Below are positions 17,754 through 25,976 of a stretch of 64,000 nt of DNA, one piece after another. Below the pieces are notes generated by a model that was not told the origin of the DNA, did not search any database, and worked only from the letters and a program-made list of their open reading frames with translations. A program made the position numbers and the translations under genes. Source of the stretch: CAZWBR01 sp964632305. GTDB taxonomy: Bacteria; Bacteroidota; Bacteroidia; Bacteroidales; Prolixibacteraceae. The stretch lies in assembly GCA_964632305.1 (NCBI GenBank), contig CAZWBR010000020.1, forward strand, positions 5,356-69,355, given 5' to 3'. Positions within the stretch are counted from its first letter, which is position 1; each line of letters starts with the position of its first letter.

Positions 17754-18581
17754 ATGGAATACAAATATGATGTCGCATTATCATTTGCTGGAGAAGAGAG
17801 GGAATATGTTGAAGAAGTTGCACAAATTCTTAAAAATAACGATGTGCGAGTTTTCTATGACAAATTTGAGGAAATAGACTTGTGGGGTAAAGATCTGAGT
17901 TTACATTTCGACTACGTTTATAGAAGACAATCAAAATACTTCATCCCATTCATCTCAGCAAATTATCAACAAAAGATATGGACAAATTACGAGGTAAGAA
18001 CGGCTATTGCTCGAGCGATTGAAAACAAGGAGGAGTATATATTACCTGCAAAATTTGATAAAACTGAATTAGATGGAATTCGTTCAACCTTGGGTTATAT
18101 TGACATAAGCAAAATGCCCCCTGAAGAACTTGCTGATAAAATTATAAGGAAATTAGGGAGTGAAGCAAATGTTCCTGCTCCAGAAAAAGAGAAACTTAGG
18201 GGTAAGGTTTATCTTTCGACATATTTGGAGATAGATAGAGATTACGGCTTGATTGGAGTGATGATTGGAGTGACTGTTACAAATACAATTAACGAATACA
18301 GATATTTTGGAGCACCATATTTCAAATTAAGTCAAACTCTTGATGGAAAATCAGATACATTTCAATTAATGGATACAATAGAACAATTAAGTTTTCCTAA
18401 GCGTATGGAATATGGAGAACAATATCGTATGATGTACAAGCTAAAAGATGGGTTCTTGAAAAAGATGGAAGCATTAATCGGTAAAGAAGTAACTTTAACA
18501 GCTATTGTTTCAACAACTGTTGGAGAAAAATTCAAGTCAAATTCTATGAATATTGACATGCTATTTGAATCGAATAAATAG
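17754..18581 (+). CDS. TIR-domain protein, putative NAD-cleaving defence effector
   Basis: 275 aa. Residues 1-140 are a TIR domain: YDVALSFAGEEREYVEEVA (box 1), VFYDKFEEIDLWGKDL, SKYFIPFISANYQQKIWTNYE (Glu80 in the usual catalytic position) and EEYILPAKFD. TIR domains with this Glu cleave NAD+ or make cyclic ADP-ribose variants, typically as abortive phage-defence effectors. Residues 150-275 are a beta-rich domain (KVYLSTYLEIDRDYGLIGVM and onward) resembling C-terminal sensor or scaffold domains attached to bacterial TIRs, but unassigned. No second gene of a known TIR system (Thoeris thsA, pAgo, CBASS cyclase) is adjacent, so it may be stand-alone. It lies in the island next to the palindrome-dense block. 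Confidence 0.8.
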   Translation: MEYKYDVALSFAGEEREYVEEVAQILKNNDVRVFYDKFEEIDLWGKDLSLHFDYVYRRQSKYFIPFISANYQQKIWTNYEVRTAIARAIENKEEYILPAKFDKTELDGIRSTLGYIDISKMPPEELADKIIRKLGSEANVPAPEKEKLRGKVYLSTYLEIDRDYGLIGVMIGVTVTNTINEYRYFGAPYFKLSQTLDGKSDTFQLMDTIEQLSFPKRMEYGEQYRMMYKLKDGFLKKMEALIGKEVTLTAIVSTTVGEKFKSNSMNIDMLFESNK

Positions 18582-18797
18582 TTTCAATTGTATAATAAAA
18601 AACATTAATCGCATTACATATAATCAGTTACGAAAAGATTTTTTTATTTTTTTTTGAGACAAGCGCAAACAGCCTCTCCCTCACAAGCCCCCCTCATACT
18701 TTTTTCTGGAAAAGAAAATTTACCACTATCATATATAGACAGAATTCCTAAAAAAAATGGAGTGGCTTGCCACTCCTAATTTTTATGCCTTCTGTTT

Positions 18798-18841
18798 GGG
18801 ACAAAAAGGTGAATTTATTATACCGTAAGAGAAAATGTCCC
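18798..18841 (+). repeat. GGGACA-N32-TGTCCC site D
   Basis: GGGACA (18798-18803), 32 bases, TGTCCC (18836-18841), 240 bp before the right att repeat. Same arm sequences and orientation as B and C. The remainder of 18582-19078 shows no gene. Confidence 0.6.
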
Positions 18842-19004
18842 GGAAATATCTGGAAATTTGAAAGGATTGGGTGATTATATTTTCTATTTTCGTACAGGTT
18901 TATACAGATGAATTTTGCTGATGCAAATTTATTAAAAACCGCAATTTGAAATAATCTTTATAAAAACAATAATCGTAAAACCATTTCTCGTTTTAACGAA
19001 CAAA

Positions 19005-19024
19005 GTTAAACCAACGGTTAAACC
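19005..19024 (+). repeat. Paired GTTAAACC boxes, right (putative integrase arm sites)
   Basis: GTTAAACC at 19005-19012 and 19017-19024, 12 bp start to start and flanked by CAAA and AGAA, as at the left end. They lie 55 bp inside the right att repeat. Confidence 0.55.
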
Positions 19025-19078
19025 AGAATAAAAGAGACAAAAAACAGTTCTTACAATCGTTTGAATAACTGCATATTA

Positions 19079-19165
19079 AGAGATGCAAGAGTGGTTGAAT
19101 TGGCACGCCTGGAAAGCGTGTGTACCTCTAAAGGGTACCGCGGGTTCGAATCCCGCTCTCTCCGC
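19079..19165 (+). repeat. Right attachment repeat, defective tRNA-Ser copy
   Basis: Exact 87-bp copy of 9626-9712. It lacks the first two acceptor bases (TA instead of GG, so two mismatches against CC) and the promoter, so it marks the island end and is not a functional tRNA. Confidence 0.85.
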
Positions 19166-19672
19166 TTAGAAGATTAGATTTTAATGAATTAGCGTACCTG
19201 TTTTGAGCCTCTTTGGCTGCTGGCAGGTGCGTTTTTTATTGATGGTAAGATCTGTTGGTTCGTAATCCCGCCAGCGAAGGATGGAGCTTTATTTGAAAAG
19301 ACTGCCCATAAAAGAAGGCAGCCTTTTCAGTCAGAATATAAAAATTCCCAATTACCTCAATGCTTCCCCTTATTGAATAATAATGTTAAGTCAGGATTTT
19401 TTCCGGGAATGGGTATTTGAGATCTGACTCTTTTTCTTTGCTGAGCGAACCGGTCATGATTGCAGGCCTTTCGTGGATATCAGTTATCTGCATTTTTTCG
19501 GACGTTTGAAGTTTAATCACGAATTAATCTGAATATGGTCTTTAATATAAGGGTTAAGTTGCCAATTACCTTTGTGTCTTAACACAGGTACTTTTCTTAG
19601 GTAAAGCAATGAGCAATAATAAATGCCCTCAATCAAAACCTGATTCATCTCATGCAAAGAAAATTTCCCCTT

Positions 19673-19699
19673 TATAGGAATGCCACCTATTTTGTTACC
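19673..19699 (-). promoter_or_regulatory. ECF-type promoter-like site P1 (GGTAACA-N14-CCTATA)
   Basis: Read on the minus strand, GGTAACA (19699-19693), 14 bases, CCTATA (19678-19673), preceded by GGGAAAAAG. It matches sites P2 and P3 in both boxes and spacing. It would drive leftward transcription; the only reading frame there is a 43-codon one (19648-19517) with no recognisable features. Confidence 0.55.
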
Positions 19700-19837
19700 A
19701 CTTTTTCCCAACTTTTTTTATTTTTTTTTACCGTGGTCCGCTAAAGAGCCTTATGGTGTTGATTATCAATGGTAAATTCTACTCTGCAAAATCGTTCTTT
19801 TATGGGCTGATTCATTTGGTATTGAATTCTGTATGGA

Positions 19838-19998
19838 GAGATTCCTCGCTTCGCGTCGGATTGACAGATCGCTTGATAATCAACGGGGAAGTAGGGGGTG
19901 GGGTATGGCGGCGGAGCCGCCATACCCCACCCCCTACTTCCCTAAAACGTTCCTGGAGCCCTGTCATTCCGATTGTAGCGAAGCGGAAAGAGGAATCT
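19838..19998. repeat. Hairpin flanked by inverted GAGATTCCTC repeats
   Basis: A perfect 27-bp inverted repeat with a 3-base loop (19886-19942, arms beginning GGGAAGTAGGGGGTGGGG), flanked by GAGATTCCTCGCTTCGC (about 19838) and its degenerate complement ending GAGGAATCTC (about 19998). Related GAGATTCTTCG words occur at about 26467, 60105 and, inverted, 60275. The rest of 19166-20740 holds no convincing gene. Confidence 0.6.
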
Positions 19999-20123
19999 CA
20001 ACCTTATCGCACAAATTCCTTCAATAAGCTGATATTCTATCCAATATGAGCATTTTCTGAAGAAACCGGATTATATGTGATAATCTCAGTTGCAATTCTG
20101 TCAGTGGTATTGCAGCAATGCAT

Positions 20124-20318
20124 GAGCCCTGTGAAGAGGAGAGATAGAAGAAGCCGGAGGTCTGAAAGACCGGTATGTGCTGGCCGGATTTGATAAACTG
20201 GTTTTGTGTCGATACAATACATGCCGGCTTTACAGGCCTTTGAGGCACTATCGTTGATCCTTTCCACAGGCCTGGCGCCCTGTGCTTTCACCTGTCGGAT
20301 CTTCGGCCCTTTGACCGC
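20124..20318 (-). repeat. Dispersed repeat, copy 1 (inverted)
   Basis: About 195 bp whose reverse complement closely matches 26596-26790, sharing blocks such as CAAAGGGCCGAAG, AGGTGAAAGCACAGG, CTCAAAGGCCTGTAA, GCCGGCATGTATT and CAGACCTCC. It contains several small GC-rich hairpins. It stands in opposite orientation to copy 2, on the other side of the CHAT locus. Confidence 0.7.
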
Positions 20319-20742
20319 TATTATTATTTTATTGCTACTTTCCCCATTGACCCTAACGCAGAGAACAATTTCCCAAAAAGATGCAGTGCCGTAGGGCCCT
20401 CTCATCGGTCGTTCCGTCCCTGTTTTATCCGGCACAATGCGTCGGAAACAGAATCATCCCGTCAGGGATTTTACCTGGGGAGTAAGTTGTTTCCGAAAAT
20501 GGGGCGATTGTCCGGTATGGGGCAAAACCACAGAGGTTTGGCCTCTTTCAATTCCTGCCTGTTTTTCTTAAGGCAGATCCGGTCATTGGCTGCGAAGCGA
20601 AAAATCCTGTTGAACAACCGGACGATAATTATTTGTTAACAATAATTATAATAATTATATTTCGGTGATGTTCCGTTTGTTATATTTGAACGGGGGAACG
20701 GTGTTAAAAAAAGGTTGTTGCCGCATTTTTTTCCAAAAAAGC

Positions 20743-20770
20743 GGTAACAAATTGGCACTGATCCCTATTA
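20743..20770 (+). promoter_or_regulatory. ECF-type promoter-like site P2 upstream of the peptide genes
   Basis: GGTAACA (20743-20749), 14 bases, CCTATTA (20764-20770), preceded by AAAAAAGC. The predicted start of transcription is about 20 bases before the ATG of the first peptide (20800). A TATATTTG element at 20681-20688 may be a second, housekeeping promoter. Confidence 0.6.
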
Positions 20771-20799
20771 ATTCCTGTATTTATTTAACATTTATTCTT

Positions 20800-20946
20800 A
20801 TGAAAAGAGAACTTCTAAAAATGGTTGAACAGCGTTTTGCGACTGACAAGCGCTCGAGCCTGCAACCGGTGAATTGTGAAAACCGGGGTGATGATGATCC
20901 TCCAACTGGTGGCGGTGGTGGGAATCCTCCGCCCCCGGGGAAATAA
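20800..20946 (+). CDS. Small peptide 1 with Asp/Gly/Pro-rich tail
   Basis: 48 aa from the Met at 20800 (the frame is open further upstream, but the peptide-like start MKRELLKMVEQRFA and the promoter P2 position favour this one). The first 25 residues are charged and probably helical, like a leader; then comes NCENRGDDDPPTGGGGGN ending PPPPGK. There is no signal peptide. The tail pattern (one Cys, then DDDPP, then Gly/Pro and a final Lys or Glu) recurs in the next gene. Candidate substrate or ligand for the CHAT protease, or a precursor peptide; neither is proven. Confidence 0.65.
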   Translation: MKRELLKMVEQRFATDKRSSLQPVNCENRGDDDPPTGGGGGNPPPPGK

Positions 20947-20947
20947 T

Positions 20948-21036
20948 CCCAGATTGAATCTTAAATTCAATCAGACTGGATTTTTTTCTTTTTGCCCGAA
21001 AGAGGGATCACGGTTAGTGAACCCTCTTTTTTTTTA
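20948..21036 (+). terminator. Double terminator after peptide 1
   Basis: GATTGAAT/ATTCAATC (20952-20959, 20965-20972) followed by a T run, then AAAGAGGG/CCCTCTTT (20999-21006, 21022-21029) followed by T9. The same double structure follows peptide 2, showing that the two gene units are a tandem duplication. Confidence 0.65.
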
Positions 21037-21143
21037 AACATAGTTGAAAAAAAATGCGCACACTCGCCATATCTTTCATTTTTTTTTTTTTTGATGAATG
21101 TTTTTAAACAGTATTAATATTCATTAAAAAACTTAAACTTGTT

Positions 21144-21332
21144 ATGAAAAAGCTAATTGTTTTAATAGCTGTTTTTGGCATGTTTGGTTTTGTGATTAAC
21201 AAAGCTCAAGCACAAAAAACGGTTAAGGCCACAGAAAGCTTTATTGCAAGCTCACTAATTGTGAGTGATGATTGCCCCAATGATGACGATCCTCCCGGTC
21301 CAAATCCTCCTCCTCCACCCCCGAAGGAATAA
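21144..21332 (+). CDS. Small exported peptide 2 with Asp/Pro-rich tail
   Basis: 62 aa. Sec signal peptide MKKLIVLIAVFGMFGFVINKAQA with cleavage after AQA (about residue 23), then a short segment (QKTVKATESFIASSLIVSD) and the tail DCPNDDDPPGPNPPPPPPKE. The tail resembles peptide 1 (Cys, DDDPP, Pro run, charged end). The mature peptide of about 39 residues would be periplasmic or secreted. It lies 259 bp upstream of the exported TPR-CHAT protease gene on the same strand. Confidence 0.7.
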   Translation: MKKLIVLIAVFGMFGFVINKAQAQKTVKATESFIASSLIVSDDCPNDDDPPGPNPPPPPPKE

Positions 21333-21378
21333 TTCCTGGTTGAGCCTTAATTCAAGCAGGCTGAATTTTTTTTGCCCG

Positions 21379-21412
21379 AAAGAGGGATCATTAACCGTGA
21401 CCCTCTTTTTTC
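21379..21412 (+). terminator. Terminator after peptide 2
   Basis: AAAGAGGG (21379-21386) and CCCTCTTT (21401-21408) with a T run; homologous to the terminator after peptide 1, in the same flank context (GCCCGAAAGAGGGATCA). Confidence 0.65.
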
Positions 21413-21590
21413 TTTTTCCACAGGAAGTCGCGTGATTACGGCTCCCCGGGGTTGTATCAGCCGGTTTGCCGGTGTCTTGTTTATTGTAAAGTTCAATGAT
21501 GAAGTATTTTGAGAATTCGCGTGATAATATTTCGTGTCTGAATAACAATTGTTAAATTAGCCCGTTAATTGGGTTAATCAACGTCGGGTC

Positions 21591-24383
21591 ATGAAATTTA
21601 GCATCGTGATATTTTTTCTGAATCTCTTTTTTTACGGGTCGCTTTATTCGGCTTCGGCCATTTCGTGCGATTCCGTACAGGGCGTTTATTCCCGGTGCAT
21701 GGACAAAATTAAAGCCGGTGATACCCGGAATTTAACAGATACACTTCACTCCCTGCTACAACCGGGTCTCCCGGTCACCCCGATCCAACGAGCCATTATC
21801 TTTACCAGACTGGGTTGGATCAGTTCTTCAACGAGTCGGTACGAGGAAAGCCTTGGATACTTTAATAAAGCTGAAAATATCTATGATTCAGAAGGATTAA
21901 ATGATAAGGACCAACTGGCCATTTTGTATTTTTATAAGGGGAATTCCCTTCATTATATCGGATATTTCAGCAAAGCGTTGGAGTACTATGAAAAAGTTTT
22001 ACGGATGGTATTATATGAATATCATCCGTCAGACCGAATCGTTCGGAATTGGTATGTTGCAGATCTGCATAGCAAGATAGGCGCTATTTATCTCGATCAG
22101 AAGAATTATACCGAAGCGATTGAAATGTTCCAAAAGAGCCTGTCGTTGAGAGATTCGTATGGTTTAAAGGATAAAGGTTGGGTATTTTATGTGATGGCCA
22201 AGGCCTATGAAGAAATGGGAAACAAGTCGGAAGCCCTAAACTATTACGAACTAGCCATCGGGGATGAGATCGGACAAAAAGGAGCGAATTCGGCAAGGTT
22301 GGGGGAGATGTACCGTTATTGCGGGAGGTTGCTGCTTTCGTTAGGCGAGGTGGAAAAAGGATTATTGTTTTATCAAAAAGCTGTCCAGAACCTCCGGATG
22401 AACAAAGGGGAAAAGGGGGGGATGCTTTCGTCCACTTACCTGTTGCAGGGCAATTATTACCGTTCGATCGGCGATTTTCAGGGGGCGCTGGATTATTACC
22501 AGAAAGCGCTGATCGCCGTTTCACCTTCGTTCAATAATCCCGATGTAAAGGCCAACCCGCCTATCGACAATTCGCTGCTCGATTTCAGCCTCCTATATGC
22601 GCTGCGGCGAAAATCGGAAGCGCTGAAGCTCTATGCTGAGACAACCGGCGATAAGCAACTGAAATATGCCCGTCTGACCCAGGCGCTTCAAACCATTGAA
22701 CCCGCGGTAGAGCTGATCAACAACATGCGGGTTGATTTTGAGAGCGCCGGAAACCGGATGTTTTTTACCGGAACGCATAAATATATCATTGTGAATGCCA
22801 TCGAAAATGCCTTGGCGCTCTTCGATCTGACCCGTGACGGGCAATATCTTGAAAAGGCTTACACTTTTGCGCGGCAATGCAAATCGAACGAACTTAAATA
22901 TGAGATGGCCCGTGAAGCCGGGTTGAGCGGGCAAGATATCCCCGATTCGCTGAAGGCCAAAGTGAATAGCGTGGAAAAAGAGATTGCCGATATCGAATAC
23001 TTTATCCGCAACAGCCAAAGCAACGGCGCTCCCGATTCCCAAAGAATTGATAGCTGGAAAGACCGTCTTTTTGACCTGAACCGTGAACGTGAAAAGATAC
23101 TGCAACAGATCGAAAAAAAGGATCCGGTTTTCAATAAAAGGTTATTGAGCAACGATAGTGAATCGTTGAAAAAGATACAACGTCAGCTGAGACCCGACGA
23201 GAGTGTGCTGGAGTATGTCTTCTCGAAAAATGAAGAGGATGGGAACGCGAAACTTTTCACCTTCGTAGTGACCGCTGATAAGCTTTATTCTACCACTTCC
23301 TCGCTTGACAGTACGGCATTGGCCGGGTTCGATTTTATCAGCCGGGAGCTGTCGCGACCCTCTTCGGACGGGAATGCCCTGGCCACCTATAACCGGTTGG
23401 GAAGTGAGCTGTACCGTGCTTACCGGATATTGATCGAGCCGGTTGAGAAACAGTTGGCCGGTAAAAAACTGGTGGTTATCCCCGATGAAAAGATTGGCTA
23501 TTTACCTTTCGATGCTTTCGTAACCTCTTTTCAAAAAACGGTAAATGTCGATTATGCAGGATTGGATTACCTGGTCAATCATTATACTATTTCGTATGCC
23601 TGCCTGGCCAATAACCGGCTGAAAGAGGGTGGCCGGAATAACCGGGTTCCCGGGGTGGCCGGTTTCGCCCCCGACTATAAGAACATCAAAGTATTGGATG
23701 GTCCCGGTTTCCAACCCTTGAAAGAATCGGCAAATGAGGTCCGTAATATTCTGAAATGGTTCGATGGCAAGGTCTATGAGGGACCGGAGGCCACGCGGTC
23801 GAATTTTAACCTGGTAAGAGAAAAGAATAAAATCCTCCATTTCGCGATGCATGCCGTGGCGGATCACGAGAATGCCGGATCGTCATACCTTGTTTTTACC
23901 CCGGAGAAGGATGCCCTGACCGGATCGAAGCTCTTTAATTATGAGATTGGCCAGATGCGGATCGTCTCGCCCATGGTGGTGCTGAGCGCCTGCGATACGG
24001 GCAACGGGATTCTTTACAGTGGCGAAGGGGTGCTTAGCCTGGCCCGTAATTTTATCCTTGCGGGCGTCCCGTCTGTCGTGGAGAGCTTATGGCCGGTCGA
24101 AGATGTTGCCGGATCGAAAATAATGGATAGCTTCTATCAATATCTTTCACAGGGAAAACCCAAAGATGAAGCGTTGCAGTTGGCCAAGCTCGATTACCTG
24201 AACAATACCTCGCCTTCGTTTGTCCATCCCCATTATTGGGCCTCGTATGCCCTGCTGGGCGATCATTCCGTCCTGGTTAAACCCTGGTGGAGCCGGGGAG
24301 TGGTCTTATATGGCGCCGCGGCGCTGTTGTTACTGCTCGTCGGGTTCCTGATCCGTCACTTCAGATCGTTCAGGATGTTTTGA
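21591..24383 (+). CDS. Exported TPR-CHAT caspase-like protease
   Basis: 930 aa. Signal peptide (about 1-24), at least six tetratricopeptide repeats (about 60-350; for example AILYFYKGNSLHYIGYFSKA, WVFYVMAKAYEEMGNKSEAL, STYLLQGNYYRSIGDFQGAL), a helical linker with coiled coil (about 440-510) and a CHAT peptidase domain (about 590-885). The catalytic dyad is visible: His754 in HFAMHAVAD and Cys801 in VVLSACDTGNG. A C-terminal transmembrane helix (GVVLYGAAALLLLLVGFLI, about 898-916) and short basic tail follow, so the enzyme is anchored in the inner membrane with its protease in the periplasm. Bacterial CHAT proteases cut dedicated partners, such as gasdermins or Csx30. No gasdermin is present; the two small peptides upstream are candidate partners. 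Its 3' end overlaps the convergent TPR gene by 28 bp. Confidence 0.88.
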   Translation: MKFSIVIFFLNLFFYGSLYSASAISCDSVQGVYSRCMDKIKAGDTRNLTDTLHSLLQPGLPVTPIQRAIIFTRLGWISSSTSRYEESLGYFNKAENIYDSEGLNDKDQLAILYFYKGNSLHYIGYFSKALEYYEKVLRMVLYEYHPSDRIVRNWYVADLHSKIGAIYLDQKNYTEAIEMFQKSLSLRDSYGLKDKGWVFYVMAKAYEEMGNKSEALNYYELAIGDEIGQKGANSARLGEMYRYCGRLLLSLGEVEKGLLFYQKAVQNLRMNKGEKGGMLSSTYLLQGNYYRSIGDFQGALDYYQKALIAVSPSFNNPDVKANPPIDNSLLDFSLLYALRRKSEALKLYAETTGDKQLKYARLTQALQTIEPAVELINNMRVDFESAGNRMFFTGTHKYIIVNAIENALALFDLTRDGQYLEKAYTFARQCKSNELKYEMAREAGLSGQDIPDSLKAKVNSVEKEIADIEYFIRNSQSNGAPDSQRIDSWKDRLFDLNREREKILQQIEKKDPVFNKRLLSNDSESLKKIQRQLRPDESVLEYVFSKNEEDGNAKLFTFVVTADKLYSTTSSLDSTALAGFDFISRELSRPSSDGNALATYNRLGSELYRAYRILIEPVEKQLAGKKLVVIPDEKIGYLPFDAFVTSFQKTVNVDYAGLDYLVNHYTISYACLANNRLKEGGRNNRVPGVAGFAPDYKNIKVLDGPGFQPLKESANEVRNILKWFDGKVYEGPEATRSNFNLVREKNKILHFAMHAVADHENAGSSYLVFTPEKDALTGSKLFNYEIGQMRIVSPMVVLSACDTGNGILYSGEGVLSLARNFILAGVPSVVESLWPVEDVAGSKIMDSFYQYLSQGKPKDEALQLAKLDYLNNTSPSFVHPHYWASYALLGDHSVLVKPWWSRGVVLYGAAALLLLLVGFLIRHFRSFRMF

Positions 24384-25375
24384 GCCTTTTTCATGTAAAA
24401 CTTCTGATCGGCCAGTTCTTCAAGGATTGGCTTTGCCTTTTGGGTATCGCCGCTCTTCAGGTAACAGAGCCCCAGGTACCATTTAGCTTCCTGGTTGAAC
24501 TGGTCGGAGCTGCTGAGCAACGATTTAAAGAGTTCGATCGCCTGGGGATAATCGCCGTTGGCGGTTTTGGTCAAACCCGAGTAAAGCAAAACTTCGGGAG
24601 CTAATGGTCCCTCATTTTGTTGTCTTAGCTGATCGAACTTAAGGTTCGCCTCGTTGTAGTTTGCAGCAAGGTAGAGATCTATCCCTTCCCTGAAAAGCTG
24701 ATCAGTCTCCTGATTATTGCCCCTGGCCTGGAACGAATTGTCAGTCAGCGGCTGATAGTAGGTTTCGAATAACTCGTCAGGGGTATAGGTGGGCTTGGCC
24801 GCATTATTAAAAAGTAGTGCTATGGCGAAAAGGATGACGATTAATCCCAATCCGGCGCCAATCAATCTGCCGGATCTGGAGAATCTTTCTTTTGGCCTTG
24901 CCGGCGGGAGATCTTTTCTGCGTCGTTCCGAAGCCTCTATAATTGCAGCAATATCAATGGCATCGTTGGCGTGGATAGCCGCTTTTTTCCGGGGTTGCCA
25001 TTCTCTTACCCAATCACCGGTAACCTGATCGATTTTATTGACGATCATCTCGATCTCTGCTTTTTGCAGTTGTTCGTCGAATTCTTCTTCAAGGGTATCG
25101 ACACTCTTGGGGGTCTCTTTCTTATTCTGATGCAATTTCCCCAGGAACTCCCGGATATCATCTTTCGACATAGCCTCAGCTAATTTGAGATCAGGATCCC
25201 GTTCGGCTTCGTCGAGGCCGATCCTCATCTTCATATAGCTATCGAGCCGAAGTTGCAGGTTATACTCCAAACGCAACTGATGATTGAATTCCAGTTCCGA
25301 CTCAAACTGCTCCCTCTCCGCCTGGGTAAGTTCTCCAAGCAGGTAACTTAAAATAAGATTGGTATAATTTGTCAT
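24356..25375 (-). CDS. Membrane protein with TPR domain, anti-sigma-like
   Basis: 339 aa. The N-terminal cytoplasmic part (about 1-170) begins LILSYLLGELTQAEREQFESEL, the typical opening of zinc-less anti-sigma factors in Bacteroidota. One transmembrane helix (LIGAGLGLIVILFAIALLF, about 172-190) is followed by a periplasmic part with TPR repeats (about 225-335; ANYNEANLKFDQLR, GDYPQAIELFKSLL, WYLGLCYLKSGDTQKAKPIL). It is encoded 16 bp after the sigma factor gene, the standard arrangement. It could relay a periplasmic signal, perhaps from the CHAT protein, whose TPRs lie in the same compartment. Confidence 0.8.
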   Translation of the reverse strand: MTNYTNLILSYLLGELTQAEREQFESELEFNHQLRLEYNLQLRLDSYMKMRIGLDEAERDPDLKLAEAMSKDDIREFLGKLHQNKKETPKSVDTLEEEFDEQLQKAEIEMIVNKIDQVTGDWVREWQPRKKAAIHANDAIDIAAIIEASERRRKDLPPARPKERFSRSGRLIGAGLGLIVILFAIALLFNNAAKPTYTPDELFETYYQPLTDNSFQARGNNQETDQLFREGIDLYLAANYNEANLKFDQLRQQNEGPLAPEVLLYSGLTKTANGDYPQAIELFKSLLSSSDQFNQEAKWYLGLCYLKSGDTQKAKPILEELADQKFYMKKAQNILNDLK

Positions 25376-25391
25376 CTTCCAGAAGATTAGG

Positions 25392-25976
25392 TTATTGCTT
25401 AATATTCAGGTTTTTTTCCAATTCTTTATAGTCGGGATGGCTCATGATCCGCCTTTTCAGTTCTTTCATACACTGGCTTTTCTTCTTGCGCAGAAAAGCA
25501 TAACTGCAATCGAGCACCATGGCGATTTTTTCCGGGGGGATTTCCTTCCAGTACATCTTCAGGATCGTCCGGCATTGATCGTCGATGCCCTGGTAGCTCA
25601 ACATGAAAATGTTCTCGTAGAATTGTTGGTCGGCCCGTTCGGTGAAGTCTTCATTTTTATGAAACGCCCCCGATTGGGACTTGTAATTTTTGGCAGCCTT
25701 ACGTTTGTCCAAAACTATCATCCAGAGGTTTTTACATATGGCATAGAGATAGGTGGAAAGCGAGCTGACCAGAATTAAATTACCCGCCCTGACTTTTTCA
25801 ATCAGAATAAACAGGGCATCCTGGAACAGATCTTTGGCATCTTCTTCATTTCCGCCATTCTTAATAACAAAATAGCTTATTATTGGAAGCTGCTCTTTGA
25901 CAAGATATTTGATGACTTTACCGTCTCCAGCCTTCAATCGGCTGAGGATCTCTTCATCACTGTATTTCCGGTTCAT
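25392..25976 (-). CDS. ECF RNA polymerase sigma factor
   Basis: 194 aa, the usual ECF size. Region 2 includes GGNEEDAKDLFQDALFILIEKV and STYLYAICKNLWM; region 4 includes QCRTILKMYWKEIPPEKIAMVL then CSYAFLRKKKSQCMKELKRRI, a helix-turn-helix for -35 recognition. It is followed by the anti-sigma-like gene. On the minus strand TATATTTG (26003-25996) gives a likely housekeeping -7 box close to the start; the ECF-like site P3 lies about 230 bp upstream and could allow self-activation. Confidence 0.88.
   Translation of the reverse strand: MNRKYSDEEILSRLKAGDGKVIKYLVKEQLPIISYFVIKNGGNEEDAKDLFQDALFILIEKVRAGNLILVSSLSTYLYAICKNLWMIVLDKRKAAKNYKSQSGAFHKNEDFTERADQQFYENIFMLSYQGIDDQCRTILKMYWKEIPPEKIAMVLDCSYAFLRKKKSQCMKELKRRIMSHPDYKELEKNLNIKQ

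Larger units (their letters stand above)
9626..19165 (+). mobile_element. Integrative genomic island in tRNA-Ser
   Basis: A 9.45-kb AT-rich segment between two 87-bp direct repeats of tRNA-Ser, with a tyrosine integrase as the first gene next to the tRNA, paired GTTAAACC boxes near both ends and mostly accessory genes. There is no relaxase, coupling protein or type IV secretion gene, so it is not self-transmissible by sequence. It could be excised by its own integrase and mobilised in trans. Cargo: helicase-like ATPase, small proteins, beta-propeller lipoprotein and a TIR protein likely to act in phage defence. Confidence 0.85.

Noticed and set aside
19077..19166. Second tRNA-Ser gene
   Set aside because: The first two acceptor bases are TA instead of GG and cannot pair, and the promoter seen before the first copy is absent; it is the right att repeat.
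22593..23105. 170-codon minus-strand frame
   Set aside because: Shadow of the CHAT protease gene.
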